Numbered from the stretch's first letter, positions 18,088 through 26,443 are shown. The stretch: DNA of 64,000 nt from Flagellimonas amoyensis (GCF_003058265.1 NZ_QBUK01000012.1:62001-126000), one strand, 5' to 3'. Made by a program: numbers and translations. Notes: generated by a model from the sequence alone, not told the origin.

Positions 18088-18807
18088 TTACAACACTTCC
18101 GCCTTCAGGATATAAACACTTTTCCACGGCCAATCACCGTCGCCCACGGAAACCTTGTTGATGGCATCCACCACGTCCATGCCTTCGATGACGCGGCCAA
18201 AAGGTGTATAGGAACCATCCAGGTGATAGGAACCGGGATTGGTCACCACAATGAAGAATTCATAGGGGGAGGCCAGTTTGTGCGGATTGTCCGTTTCACT
18301 ACTGGGCATGGAGATGGTTCCCCTGTGGTGTTTGTGGCCTTTTTTTGTATCGGGCGGAAGCAGATACCTCCCTATATCGGCCCGTTTTTTTGCGGTCCTT
18401 CGGTCATCGGAATTGCCCCCTTGAATGATAAAGTCCTTTACGACCCTATGGAACTGGGTGCTGTCAAAATAGTTCTTTCGGGCCAGATAGATAAAATTGG
18501 CCTTGTGGTAGGGCACATCGTCGTACAGCTCAAGGGTGAAACTGCCCATGTTCGTGGTGAGCCTTACCTTGTTCTTTTTGAGTTCTTTCTGATAATTGAA
18601 AAAGAAGTCAATGGCATTCTCCTCTGTCAGTACAAAAGCCTGTTCTTCTTCGGGTTCTTCCGGGGAGGGGTCGATTTCGGTTTTGGGGAGGGTATCCGTC
18701 TTTACGATTTTTTCCTCAACTTTGTCCGTGTTCTTTTTTGGGGATTCTCCGCAGGAGATGCTAAAAATGAGCAATAATGTCGTAAAAGCCGATGGTCTCA
18801 ACAGCAT
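18088..18807 (-). CDS. Cyclophilin-type peptidyl-prolyl isomerase lipoprotein
   Basis: 239 residues. A lipoprotein signal (LLLIFSISCGES, Cys19) is followed by an acidic low-complexity linker (PSPEEPEEEQ), then a cyclophilin domain from about residue 75. Landmarks are 'NMGSFTLELYDDVPYHKANF', 'FHRVVKDFIIQGG', and 'TPFGRVIEGMDVVDAINK'. It should catalyse cis-trans proline isomerisation in folding of exported proteins at the inner or outer membrane face. The signal peptide fixes the start at 18807, and its ATG shares two bases with the ATG of the divergent NUDIX gene. Confidence 0.92.
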   Translation of the reverse strand: MLLRPSAFTTLLLIFSISCGESPKKNTDKVEEKIVKTDTLPKTEIDPSPEEPEEEQAFVLTEENAIDFFFNYQKELKKNKVRLTTNMGSFTLELYDDVPYHKANFIYLARKNYFDSTQFHRVVKDFIIQGGNSDDRRTAKKRADIGRYLLPPDTKKGHKHHRGTISMPSSETDNPHKLASPYEFFIVVTNPGSYHLDGSYTPFGRVIEGMDVVDAINKVSVGDGDWPWKSVYILKAEVL

Positions 18808-19447
18808 GAAATTTGATGAATTTAGTCAACTAGCCTTAAAAATAAAAAATCTCCCACTTCCTGGGGAGACATCACATCATAAAATGTCGCCCGAATTACG
18901 GATTCAGTGGTTGAAGGCACATAAAATTGAGGATTTCCAACCAAAGCGAGCTGGGGTAATGGCCCTTTTCTATCCCGATGCAGGAAACGAGACCCGCTTG
19001 TTGCTGATCTTGCGAAAGGTGTATGAGGGCATCCATTCCAACCAGATCGGTTTTCCAGGCGGTAAAGAGGAGCAGGAAGACAAGGATTTGTTACAAACGG
19101 CCCTTCGGGAAACCCACGAAGAAGTTGGGGTGCCCCCGCAGGCCATAGAGGTGATCAAAGAGCTCAGCGAGGTCTATATACCGCCCAGTAATTTTTTGGT
19201 GAGCCCCTTCATGGGCATCTATTCCAACCCCCGACCTTTTGTGAAGGAGGAGAGCGAAGTGGAACAGCTTGTGGAGGTTTTTCTAAGGGATTTTTTGGAT
19301 GATTCCAATCATATTGAAGAAATATTGAGTACTTCCTATGCCACGGATATCAACGTACCTGCTTATAGATTAAATGGTTACACGGTTTGGGGCGCCACGG
19401 CCATGATGCTCAGTGAGATCAAGGAGCTTTTGCTGAAAGCGCTTTAA
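18806..19447 (+). CDS. NUDIX hydrolase, CoA pyrophosphatase-like
   Basis: 213 residues from the chosen ATG (MKFDEFSQLALKI). The Nudix box is complete: GGKEEQEDKDLLQTALRETHEEVGV-type sequence with the REXXEE core (RETHEEVG). The preceding 'IHSNQIGFPGG' resembles CoA-pyrophosphatase (YeaB/NudL) members, which cleave CoA and related diphosphates. The frame is open a further 210 nt upstream, but that part lies antisense to the cyclophilin gene and is not similar to the family, so the later ATG is preferred. The two divergent start codons overlap (bases 18806-18807), leaving no intergenic DNA for promoters. Confidence 0.9.
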   Translation: MKFDEFSQLALKIKNLPLPGETSHHKMSPELRIQWLKAHKIEDFQPKRAGVMALFYPDAGNETRLLLILRKVYEGIHSNQIGFPGGKEEQEDKDLLQTALRETHEEVGVPPQAIEVIKELSEVYIPPSNFLVSPFMGIYSNPRPFVKEESEVEQLVEVFLRDFLDDSNHIEEILSTSYATDINVPAYRLNGYTVWGATAMMLSEIKELLLKAL

Positions 19448-19458
19448 CGGCTATTTTG

Positions 19459-19466
19459 TAAATTTG
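19459..19466 (+). promoter_or_regulatory. Putative -7 element (TAAATTTG) before the acyltransferase gene
   Basis: TAnnTTTG match in the 37-nt gap, with the ATG 19 nt after it. A TTTG at 19429-19432 is 26 nt upstream, slightly too far for an ideal -33 box. Confidence 0.4.
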
Positions 19467-19484
19467 TGTTCAATTTATTGATTC

Positions 19485-20297
19485 ATGGGTCTGTTCAAGC
19501 GTAATCCTTTCGGCCATATCTTATTTTTAAAACGTTGGTTGATCCGTATAGCGGGGATGATGACCCATTCGCGTTACAAGAGGTTCAACACCCTCGAAAT
19601 TGAAGGGTCACAGATCATTCGGGACCTTCCTGAGACCAACGTCCTTTTCGTGAGCAACCACCAGACCTATTTTGCGGACGTGGTGGCCATGTTCCATGTA
19701 TTCAACGCAAGTCTTAAAGGGCGGGACGACAATATCAAGAACCTGGCCTACCTCTGGAACCCCAAACTGAACATTTATTATGTGGCGGCCAAGGAAACCA
19801 TGAAGAAGAGCTTGCTCACCAAGATATTGGCCTATGCAGGTTCCATTAGTATTGAAAGAACGTGGAGGGCCGATGGACAGGATGTGAACCGGCAGGTGAA
19901 GTTCAGCGATATCAGCAACATTGCGAAGGCCCTTGACGATGGTTGGGTAATCACCTTTCCACAAGGGACCACTACACCATGGAAGCCCCTGCGCAAGGGC
20001 ACGGCACACATCATCAAGCGATACAAACCGGTGGTGGTCCCTGTGGTGATCGATGGTTTTAGGCGTTCTTTCGACAAAAAGGGGCTCCGTGTGAAAAAGA
20101 AGGGCATCCTACAATCCATGCAGATCAAACAGCCCTTGGATATTGACTACGAGAATGAATCCATTGATGCCATATTGGAAAAGTTGGAGTATGCCATCGA
20201 GCAACACCCTTCTTTCCTCAAGGTGATCCCCAAAGAAGAACTCTTGGCCTACGAAGCCGAAAACGAGAAGAGGCGCTACAGCTACAGGGGAGACTAG
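19485..20297 (+). CDS. 1-acyl-glycerol-3-phosphate acyltransferase (PlsC-like)
   Basis: A 270-residue member of the PlsC/LPLAT family, which adds the second acyl chain to lysophosphatidic acid at the inner membrane. Motif I is 'SNHQTYFAD', the HX4D catalytic pair. Motif III is 'TFPQGTTTP' in the place of FPEGTRS, a notable variant because the Glu is Gln. The N-terminus has a hydrophobic, basic segment but no clear cleaved signal. The gene follows NUDIX by 37 nt and ends overlapping the convergent membrane-protein gene by 4 nt. The Gln change means activity should not be assumed identical to PlsC. Confidence 0.87.
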   Translation: MGLFKRNPFGHILFLKRWLIRIAGMMTHSRYKRFNTLEIEGSQIIRDLPETNVLFVSNHQTYFADVVAMFHVFNASLKGRDDNIKNLAYLWNPKLNIYYVAAKETMKKSLLTKILAYAGSISIERTWRADGQDVNRQVKFSDISNIAKALDDGWVITFPQGTTTPWKPLRKGTAHIIKRYKPVVVPVVIDGFRRSFDKKGLRVKKKGILQSMQIKQPLDIDYENESIDAILEKLEYAIEQHPSFLKVIPKEELLAYEAENEKRRYSYRGD

Positions 20298-20938
20298 ACC
20301 TCCAGTTTCTTCAGTTCGTTGTAGTTTTCCCGAAGTCTTTTCAGCAGGATTCCATAGAGCAATTTGTAGAACAGCCATATCAGAAGCAGTACAACAGCGG
20401 TAAAGACTACTGAAATAGTGATCACCATCGCCCAAAAGGATAAACTGTTGCCATCTTCCGAAGCGGCCTGTACTATTTTTTGTCCCTCAGGTGAATACAG
20501 CAGCACACCGTACATATTGATAATGAGGTAGGTGGTGAAAATGATAAGGTTGAACCAGACATATTGGGTCACCGTTCTTTTTACTTTGAGGATGGTCTTC
20601 ATCAATTTTCTGGAAGAATCGGTAAAGGAGATTTTTCTGTAATTGATATAGAACTTGTAGATAAAGTAGAGTATGATACCATAGTTGACGATGTTGAGCA
20701 CCATGATCACTTTGTGGATGTGCAGGGCCTTCAGCTCTTCCATGGTTTCGGAATCACTGAAGATGATATTGATCGCCGCCCAAAATACCAGTTCGATAAG
20801 ACTGATATAAAATATCCATTTGACTATGGAGGACGATTTTTTCCAGGTCATCCCATAGATTTGGTCATAGGACAGTTTGGGAAGGTCGGCTTCCCTTTTT
20901 TGCCAGTCTTTTTTCAAGAGCTCCAGTTCATCCACCAT
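20294..20938 (-). CDS. Membrane protein encoded with ECF sigma factor
   Basis: 214 residues. A soluble N-terminus of about 40 residues (ELLKKDWQKREADLPKLSYDQI) is followed by four hydrophobic helices. The start lies 3 nt after the stop of the sigma factor gene, an arrangement typical of anti-sigma factors, and a cytoplasmic N-terminal helix followed by membrane segments would suit such a role. It has no recognisable zinc-anti-sigma motif (HXXXCXXC), and I found no family match, so the anti-sigma role is only inference from position. Confidence 0.75.
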   Translation of the reverse strand: MVDELELLKKDWQKREADLPKLSYDQIYGMTWKKSSSIVKWIFYISLIELVFWAAINIIFSDSETMEELKALHIHKVIMVLNIVNYGIILYFIYKFYINYRKISFTDSSRKLMKTILKVKRTVTQYVWFNLIIFTTYLIINMYGVLLYSPEGQKIVQAASEDGNSLSFWAMVITISVVFTAVVLLLIWLFYKLLYGILLKRLRENYNELKKLEV

Positions 20939-20941
20939 GAT

Positions 20942-21436
20942 CTACGGATTTAGTATGGTTCTTAATTTATTTTTCACCCTGTTCATTTTTACCCTTGCAT
21001 TTACCTCAGTGATACCCAGTGTTTCGGCTATTTCCGAATAATCCTTGTCTTCCAGATAAAGAAAGACCAATGCCTTGTCAATATCGCCCAACTGTTTCAC
21101 CGCATCGTACATCAGTTTCAATTGCTTTTCCTCGGTGTCATCGTACTCGTTGGTCTTTATCTTATGTACGACAGAATCATAGTCTTGGGTCTGAACCCTT
21201 TTCTTGGATTTTCGGTACAATGTAATGGCAGTGTTCAATGCGACCCGGTACATCCATGTGCTGAACTTGGCATCTCCGCGAAACTTCGGATAGGCCTTCC
21301 ACAGTTGGATCGTGATCTCTTGAAAGAGATCGTTGTGCGAATCCTTGTCGTTGGTATATAGGCTACATACCTTATGAACAATGTTCTGATTGTTCTCAAG
21401 TTCCGTCACAAAACGATGTTCCAGTTCTTTGTTCAC
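20942..21436 (-). CDS. RNA polymerase ECF sigma factor
   Basis: A 164-residue sigma-70 family factor. Region 2 has 'DLFQEITIQLWKAYPKFRG' and 'FSTWMYRVALNTAITLYRK' (the -10 recognition region). Region 4 has 'LYLEDKDYSEIAETLGITEVNARVKMNRVKNKL', a helix-turn-helix. It starts at GTG (21434-21436); no in-frame ATG nearby gives a better N-terminus. Its partner is the membrane protein immediately downstream. The target regulon is not evident in the window. Confidence 0.9.
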   Translation of the reverse strand: MNKELEHRFVTELENNQNIVHKVCSLYTNDKDSHNDLFQEITIQLWKAYPKFRGDAKFSTWMYRVALNTAITLYRKSKKRVQTQDYDSVVHKIKTNEYDDTEEKQLKLMYDAVKQLGDIDKALVFLYLEDKDYSEIAETLGITEVNARVKMNRVKNKLRTILNP

Positions 21437-21445
21437 TAAGGTTGG

Positions 21446-21631
21446 TAAGTTTGCCTTATTGGTATATGAAAAGTAGTTTTTGTTACGATCTATCCCGAAA
21501 AATCCATTTCAGGTATTCCAAAGCAGGGAATCCATTGCCCTCTGTGGAGCAGGATAGTTCCTTGTTTTGGAGTTTTGGATCAGGGGCCAAAGATATTAAA
21601 AAACAGGCCCAAAATGATAGGCCCTGTTTTT
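21446..21631 (+). other. Possible small transcript: promoter-like box plus terminator hairpin
   Basis: In the 216-bp gap between the sigma gene and NDH-2, a TAAGTTTG box (21446-21453) faces right, with TTTG at 21428-21431 (14 nt spacer, shorter than ideal). A good intrinsic terminator ends the stretch (AAAAACAGG..CCTGTTTTT, 21599-21631). It lies upstream of the NDH-2 start and so does not belong to a coding transcript on either side. This could be a ~165-nt sRNA or an attenuated leader. The short ORF over this area shows no family resemblance. Confidence 0.3.
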
Positions 21632-21652
21632 GGAATACTTACATTTGCTGGC

Positions 21653-22969
21653 ATGTCAAGCATGAATATCCCACAATCCAGTTTTCCAAGGGTCATCATT
21701 ATCGGTGGGGGCTTTGGAGGCATAGCGTTGGCTAAAAAATTGAGCAAAAAGGAGGCCCAGGTGGTCTTGTTGGACAAGCACAACTACCACAACTTCCAAC
21801 CTTTGCTCTATCAAGTATCCACTGGTGGGCTTGAGCCCGATTCCATAGCCTATCCTATCCGAAAAGTCTTGCAGGGGTATCCCAATTTCTATTTTAGGCT
21901 GGCCAATGTGTTGGAAATAGATACCCAAGCTAAAAAGGTGTTGACCAACATTGGGGACATCCGCTACGATTATCTGGTGGTGGCCACGGGTTCCGAGACC
22001 AATTATTTTGGGAACAAGGGCATCCAGAACATGGGCATGGCCATGAAGACCATTCCCCAATCCTTGAACTTGAGAAGCTTGATCCTTGAAAATTTTGAGC
22101 AGGCCCTTTTAACGGACGACCTTCACGAACGGGATGCGCTGATGAATTTTGTGATCGTGGGAGGAGGACCTACAGGGGTGGAGCTGGCCGGTGCGTTGGC
22201 CGAAATCAAAAAAGGGATCCTTCCCAAAGATTATCCCGATCTGGACACCCGAAGGGCACAGATCAATCTAGTGCAGAGCGGAGACAGGTTGCTTCCCGCC
22301 ATGAGCGAGGTGGCCTCACGAAAGGCCGAGCGCTTTCTGGAAGGTCTTGGGGTGAATGTGTGGAAAAATATCAGGGTGGCCGATTATGATGGAAAATGCG
22401 TCACCACAAACACCGATACCGTTTTTGAAACGGCTACATTGGTATGGGCGGCAGGAGTACAGGCCGTGGGTATAAAAGGTCTGGATGCCAAAGAAATCCT
22501 CGCTAGGGGCAATCGGTTGAAGGTGAACCATTTTCACCAAGTCGAAGGATTTGAGGAAATTTTTGCCATTGGCGATGTCGCCCAAATGCAGTCCGAAGAC
22601 TTTCCCGAAGGACACCCCATGATGGCGCAGCCCGCTATTCAGCAAGGACGCAGTCTCGGGGAAAACATGGTGAGGCTTATTGATGGAAAACCCATGAAAC
22701 CTTTCGTGTACAAGGACAAGGGCAGTATGGCCACTGTAGGGAGGAACAAGGCCGTGGTGGACCTGCCGAGGTTCAAGTTCCAAGGTGTGTTCGCTTGGTT
22801 TGTGTGGATGTTCGTCCACCTCTACTTCTTGATCGGATTCAGGAACAGGGTCGTGGTCTTCATCAATTGGGTCTACAACTACATTCGTTTTGACAGGGAG
22901 GCGCGATTGATCATCCGTCCCTTCAAGAAACAGAACCAGGCGGAGCGGAGCAAACTGATGCAGGATTGA
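21653..22969 (+). CDS. NAD(P)/FAD-dependent oxidoreductase (type II NADH dehydrogenase-like)
   Basis: 438 residues. Two Rossmann GXGXXG-type motifs are seen: GGGFGGIALAKKL near the N-terminus (FAD) and GGGPTGVELAGALAE in the middle (NAD(P)H). FAD-binding 'FAIGDVAQ' and a C-terminal hydrophobic stretch (FAWFVWMFVHLYFLIGF) that would anchor it to the membrane match NDH-2. NDH-2 oxidises NADH and reduces menaquinone without proton pumping. The chosen ATG follows the terminator at 21599-21631. An alternative ATG at 21662 is equally possible. A TACATTTG box at 21640-21647 is too close to be its usual promoter. Confidence 0.9.
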   Translation: MSSMNIPQSSFPRVIIIGGGFGGIALAKKLSKKEAQVVLLDKHNYHNFQPLLYQVSTGGLEPDSIAYPIRKVLQGYPNFYFRLANVLEIDTQAKKVLTNIGDIRYDYLVVATGSETNYFGNKGIQNMGMAMKTIPQSLNLRSLILENFEQALLTDDLHERDALMNFVIVGGGPTGVELAGALAEIKKGILPKDYPDLDTRRAQINLVQSGDRLLPAMSEVASRKAERFLEGLGVNVWKNIRVADYDGKCVTTNTDTVFETATLVWAAGVQAVGIKGLDAKEILARGNRLKVNHFHQVEGFEEIFAIGDVAQMQSEDFPEGHPMMAQPAIQQGRSLGENMVRLIDGKPMKPFVYKDKGSMATVGRNKAVVDLPRFKFQGVFAWFVWMFVHLYFLIGFRNRVVVFINWVYNYIRFDREARLIIRPFKKQNQAERSKLMQD

Positions 22970-23064
22970 TATAAGTACATTGTTGTCTTCCAAGGGTTAA
23001 ACTTTGTTTAATATCCATTGTTCCCATCATTTGATATAGTAAATTAAGGGTCAAACTACTGACC

Positions 23065-23574
23065 GTGTCCTTTTTTAAAAATACAGTCCTTGCTTTCCTT
23101 CTTTTGGGCCAAATGGCGCATAGTCAGGCAATCCCTAATTCCACTCCGGTGGAAAAGCCCATTTACATTGAAGGCTTCAATTACCCCAAATTTGATGACC
23201 TTTCCCACTACGCTTGGTCCAGACTTAACTTCAGAATGATTGACGGTACTGAATTGGGACTTGGTGCGGAGCATTATAGGAGATATGATGCAGATCGGTT
23301 CAAGATGGCCCTACGGGTAAAGCAACAGATATCCGAAAAAGCCCATTTTTTCGGAGGATATCAAAAAGAATGGGATCTCTACAACAAAGGAACAGGGCGT
23401 CCAAATCCCATGCCCAGACAGGAATATTTCTTCGGGATGGAGCATGAAGCTCGGCCCAATATGTTCCTTGAGGCACAAATGGTCCGCCCAATTGGTGTAG
23501 ATCCCGGTTTTTACAACATTGGTCTTGAAGGGGTCGGCAGCCACATTCGACTTGGTACAAAGATGAAATTCTGA
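23065..23574 (+). CDS. Exported hypothetical protein, possible small beta-barrel
   Basis: 169 residues from a GTG start, with a signal peptide (FFKNTVLAFLLLGQMAHSQA). The mature part is rich in aromatic and amphipathic strand-like segments ('AHFFGGYQKEWDLYN', 'YFFGMEHEARPNMFLEAQM') and ends in '..RLGTKMKF', Phe-terminated as in outer-membrane barrel proteins. No known family was recognised. It stands alone between NDH-2 and xerD (95 nt after NDH-2). Confidence 0.65.
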   Translation: MSFFKNTVLAFLLLGQMAHSQAIPNSTPVEKPIYIEGFNYPKFDDLSHYAWSRLNFRMIDGTELGLGAEHYRRYDADRFKMALRVKQQISEKAHFFGGYQKEWDLYNKGTGRPNPMPRQEYFFGMEHEARPNMFLEAQMVRPIGVDPGFYNIGLEGVGSHIRLGTKMKF

Positions 23575-23582
23575 AGATAAAT

Positions 23583-24479
23583 CTATTTCCGCGGATGGAA
23601 CTCGTTCAGGACCTTGGTCAAATGCACCCGGTTGACGTGCATGTAGACCTCCGTGGTGGTGATGCTTTCGTGTCCCAGCATTTGCTGTATGGCCCTGAGG
23701 TCGGCCCCGTTCTCCAATAGATGAGTGGCAAAGGAATGCCGGAATGTATGTGGACTGATGCTTTTTTTCAGACCGATCTTTTCAGCCAATTGCTTGATCA
23801 CCGTAAAGATCATGGCCCTGGTCAATTGTTTTCCCCTTCGGTTGAGAAAAACCACATCCTCATGCTCTTTTTGGATGGGGAGGTGCACCCGAATGTCATC
23901 GTGGTACAGTTGGATGTATTTGATGTTCAGGTCACTTATGGGTACAAAACGCTGCTTATTTCCCTTTCCCGTGACCTTGATGAACCCTTCGTCAAAATAC
24001 AGATCGGACAGTTTTAGGTTCACCAGCTCGGAAACCCTTAACCCACACCCATAAAGAGTTTCCAAAATGGCCCGGTTGCGTTCGCCTTCGGGTTTGGAAA
24101 GATCGATGGCAGAAATAAGGTCATTGATTTCATCCACGGAAAGGGTGTCGGGCAGTTTTCGCCCAATTTTTGGGGTCTCTATCAAGTCCATCGGGTTGTC
24201 GGCCCGGTAATCCTCAAAAATCAAGTAATTGAAGAACCCTTTCAGTCCAGAAATGATACGTGCCTGCGACCGTGGGTTGAGATTTTTGGCCACATCATAC
24301 ACAAACTGTTGGACCATCTCCCTAGAAATCTTGATTGGGCTTTCGGTTATTTCGTGGGCATCAAGATAACCCACCAGTTTTTGAAGGTCCAGGACATAGT
24401 TGGTGATCGAATTCTTCGAAAGACCCCTTTCAATCTTCAAATAATTTTGATAATCCGTTATTGCCTGATGCCACTTCAT
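23583..24479 (-). CDS. xerD: Site-specific tyrosine recombinase XerD
   Basis: A 298-residue lambda-integrase-type recombinase resolving chromosome dimers at dif with XerC under FtsK control. The SAM-like N-terminal core-binding domain occupies residues 1-95. The catalytic residues are all visible: Arg148 (GLRVSEL), Lys172 (GKGNKQR), His244 and Arg247 (HTFRHS), His270 (LGHES), and the nucleophile Tyr279 (VYMHV). Length and motifs match XerD rather than a mobile-element integrase, and no attachment-site repeats flank it. It is convergent with the preceding hypothetical gene. Confidence 0.94.
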   Translation of the reverse strand: MKWHQAITDYQNYLKIERGLSKNSITNYVLDLQKLVGYLDAHEITESPIKISREMVQQFVYDVAKNLNPRSQARIISGLKGFFNYLIFEDYRADNPMDLIETPKIGRKLPDTLSVDEINDLISAIDLSKPEGERNRAILETLYGCGLRVSELVNLKLSDLYFDEGFIKVTGKGNKQRFVPISDLNIKYIQLYHDDIRVHLPIQKEHEDVVFLNRRGKQLTRAMIFTVIKQLAEKIGLKKSISPHTFRHSFATHLLENGADLRAIQQMLGHESITTTEVYMHVNRVHLTKVLNEFHPRK

Positions 24480-24715
24480 GGACTAAAGATAGGTACAAAA
24501 ATGTTCAACTATGGTTCCTTTTGGCATATCGGTCAACTCAAAAGGCACATTGGTCAAGTGGGACCAAATTGATTAAAATGTTTCAATATTTTCGGGATGA
24601 TTTTCTGAGGGACCTTTTTTTTAGATCGACCTCAACTGTTTTTATTAAGATTTTTAGTACAAATGTGCACTATAACCGGGAAGAATGCGTTTTGTTCTTG
24701 ACAAAATTTTAACAT

Positions 24716-25240
24716 ATGAGGAAAAAGACATTTGTATTGGTGATCATTGCTTTGGTTGCCATAAGTTTCACATCCACGGCCCAAAGGGTCGACAGGACAA
24801 GTTTTAAAGGAGGCGTTCATGCGGGTCTTCCCGTAGGTGATGCATCGGATTTTTCAAGTTTTAGCCTTGGCGTGGACCTTGGTTACCATTGGGGCGTGTC
24901 CGAACTGATTGATGCCGGTATTGTCACGGGTTTCATCAATGCATTTGGCAGCGAAGTCGAATATACCGAAGGACCGATCACAGTATCCGGTAATTTTGGT
25001 GACATACAGTTCGTACCCGTGGCCGGTGCCTTACGTTTGTACCCAAGCTATGATTTTAAATTGGGCGCAGATGTAGGATATGCCGTGGGGATCAATGAAG
25101 GCAATGATGGAGGACTTTATTTGCGTCCTATGATGGGCTACAACATCACCGGTAACACGGAACTCAATGTTTCCTACATCAATGTCAGCAACGATGGAAA
25201 TTTTTCCATGGTCGCCTTGGGAATCCTGTTTTTGTTCTAG
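24716..25240 (+). CDS. Small outer-membrane beta-barrel protein
   Basis: 174 residues. A signal peptide (TFVLVIIALVAISFTSTA) is followed by a short eight-strand barrel pattern ('GGVHAGLPVGDASDFSSF', 'LGVDLGYHWG', 'ALRLYPSYDFKLGADVGY') ending in 'VALGILFLF'. It looks like the OMP_b-brl family of small barrels without an assigned function. It is the first of three similar-sized envelope proteins in a row. The upstream 236 bp (24480-24715) is AT-rich non-coding DNA without clear promoter boxes. Confidence 0.8.
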   Translation: MRKKTFVLVIIALVAISFTSTAQRVDRTSFKGGVHAGLPVGDASDFSSFSLGVDLGYHWGVSELIDAGIVTGFINAFGSEVEYTEGPITVSGNFGDIQFVPVAGALRLYPSYDFKLGADVGYAVGINEGNDGGLYLRPMMGYNITGNTELNVSYINVSNDGNFSMVALGILFLF

Positions 25241-25318
25241 CAATAAAAAACAACTGTTCATAGCCCCATGACCGAGCAGTTGAAACCATGAATATTAACC
25301 GATTTAACACGAAAAAGA

Positions 25319-25780
25319 ATGAAAAAATTACTTTTTGCTTTAGCGATTGCGGTCCTAGGTTCAACGGCCCTAAAGGCACAGACCAACTACAAGGCGGCCT
25401 TGGGTCTGGGTATCGATCTTTATGACGAGGCCACTTTTTTTGGTGCAACGGGGAAGTATTTCTTCTCTGACAACCATGTAGGCCAGGCCGATCTTGGTTT
25501 TGAGGACAATGCCACCATTGCCACCTTTCTGTATTCCTTCCACAAGGAGTTTGTGGGGGCGAAGGGATTGCGCTGGTATGCCGGAGTGGGGCCCAGCATT
25601 CTCTTTTTAAAGTACACGGACAATATTTTTGCCCTACGCCCGCATTTGGGTATCGACTTTAAAGTGGACGGTGTGCCCTTTGTAATCAATTTTGATTGGC
25701 GACCCGCCGTGGTCCTCAGCGAAGTGGGGGAAAACGAAGTGGCCGCATTTGGTTTTGGCCTCCAGTTTGCCATAAATTGA
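25319..25780 (+). CDS. Small exported beta-barrel-like protein
   Basis: 153 residues with an N-terminal signal (KKLLFALAIAVLGSTALKAQ) and a strand-rich body ('AALGLGIDLYDEATFF', 'YAGVGPSILFLKYTDN', 'PFVINFDWRPAVVL'), ending 'FGFGLQFAIN'. No enzyme motif or named family was recognised; an outer-membrane barrel is the most natural reading. A terminator follows 25 nt after the stop. Confidence 0.75.
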   Translation: MKKLLFALAIAVLGSTALKAQTNYKAALGLGIDLYDEATFFGATGKYFFSDNHVGQADLGFEDNATIATFLYSFHKEFVGAKGLRWYAGVGPSILFLKYTDNIFALRPHLGIDFKVDGVPFVINFDWRPAVVLSEVGENEVAAFGFGLQFAIN

Positions 25781-25804
25781 TGAAAGGCATTCCAAAACAA
25801 TATC

Positions 25805-25829
25805 AAGCAGGTGAAAACCTGCTTTTTTT
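25805..25829 (+). terminator. Intrinsic terminator
   Basis: AAGCAGGT-gaaa-ACCTGCTT followed by Ts. It closes the transcript of the two upstream barrel genes and separates them from the third. Confidence 0.85.
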
Positions 25830-25898
25830 GTGTCTGGAAGAATGGACCAATAGCAAAACATTTTAATTTTCCCACAAAAAATTAAAGAAGTACATTGT

Positions 25899-25906
25899 TA
25901 TATTTG
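25899..25906 (+). promoter_or_regulatory. Putative -7 element (TATATTTG) of the third barrel gene
   Basis: TAnnTTTG match 25 nt before the start codon, in an AT-rich tract after a terminator, so a promoter is expected here. No clear TTG at the -33 position. Confidence 0.45.
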
Positions 25907-25930
25907 TGCATTAACTAAAACTATTTTATC

Positions 25931-26443
25931 GTGAAAAAACAATTTGTTCTATCGGTATTTTTTGTACTTGTTTTGACCATAAGCACATATGGACAAGAAG
26001 GTTTTGCTGCCAAGGCAGGTTTCAACAATGTATCTGTCAGCGTTGACACTGGCGATGACTTTTTTGGGGATGCAAGCGACAGCGAACTGGGCTTTTATGT
26101 GGGTGGTGGTTACAACTTTGAGCTTTCGGAGGATTTTGACATTGAACCTTCTTTGCTCTTCAGCTTTGTGGACGACCTGACCTCGTTGTACATTCCTGTG
26201 ATGTTCAAATACAAGGTTGCCGATAAGTTCAACATCCAAGGAGGACCACAGATCAACTACTTGTTGGAAGATCTTCCTGATGGTGAGTTTGGTCTTGACT
26301 TAGCCATTGGTGGTGGTTACCAAATCGATTCCAACTGGTTTGTGGAGGCAAGATACGGCTTCCAAGTATCCAGAGGTGGGGATTTTGGCGATTTTGTGGA
26401 TATCAATACCCTTACCGTTGGTGCGGGGTATAGGTTCAATTAA
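25931..26443 (+). CDS. Outer-membrane beta-barrel protein (OmpW/PorT-like size)
   Basis: 170 residues from a GTG start. The signal peptide (FVLSVFFVLVLTISTYGQ) is followed by 'FAAKAGFNNVSVSVDTGDD', 'LGFYVGGGYNFELSEDF', 'DIEPSLLFSFVDD', 'IPVMFKYKVADKFNIQGG' and a terminal 'NTLTVGAGYRFN', a classic small-barrel pattern with an aromatic C-terminus. It shares this pattern with the gene at 24716. Role unknown. It has its own promoter box and a strong terminator. Confidence 0.85.
   Translation: MKKQFVLSVFFVLVLTISTYGQEGFAAKAGFNNVSVSVDTGDDFFGDASDSELGFYVGGGYNFELSEDFDIEPSLLFSFVDDLTSLYIPVMFKYKVADKFNIQGGPQINYLLEDLPDGEFGLDLAIGGGYQIDSNWFVEARYGFQVSRGGDFGDFVDINTLTVGAGYRFN

Noticed and set aside
21442..21735. 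A 97-residue open frame before NDH-2
   Set aside because: It runs through the terminator hairpin and into the NDH-2 gene in another frame, with no recognisable domain.
23583..24479. Tyrosine recombinase as a mobile-element integrase
   Set aside because: Length and motifs match the core XerD, and there are no flanking repeats, cargo or composition change.
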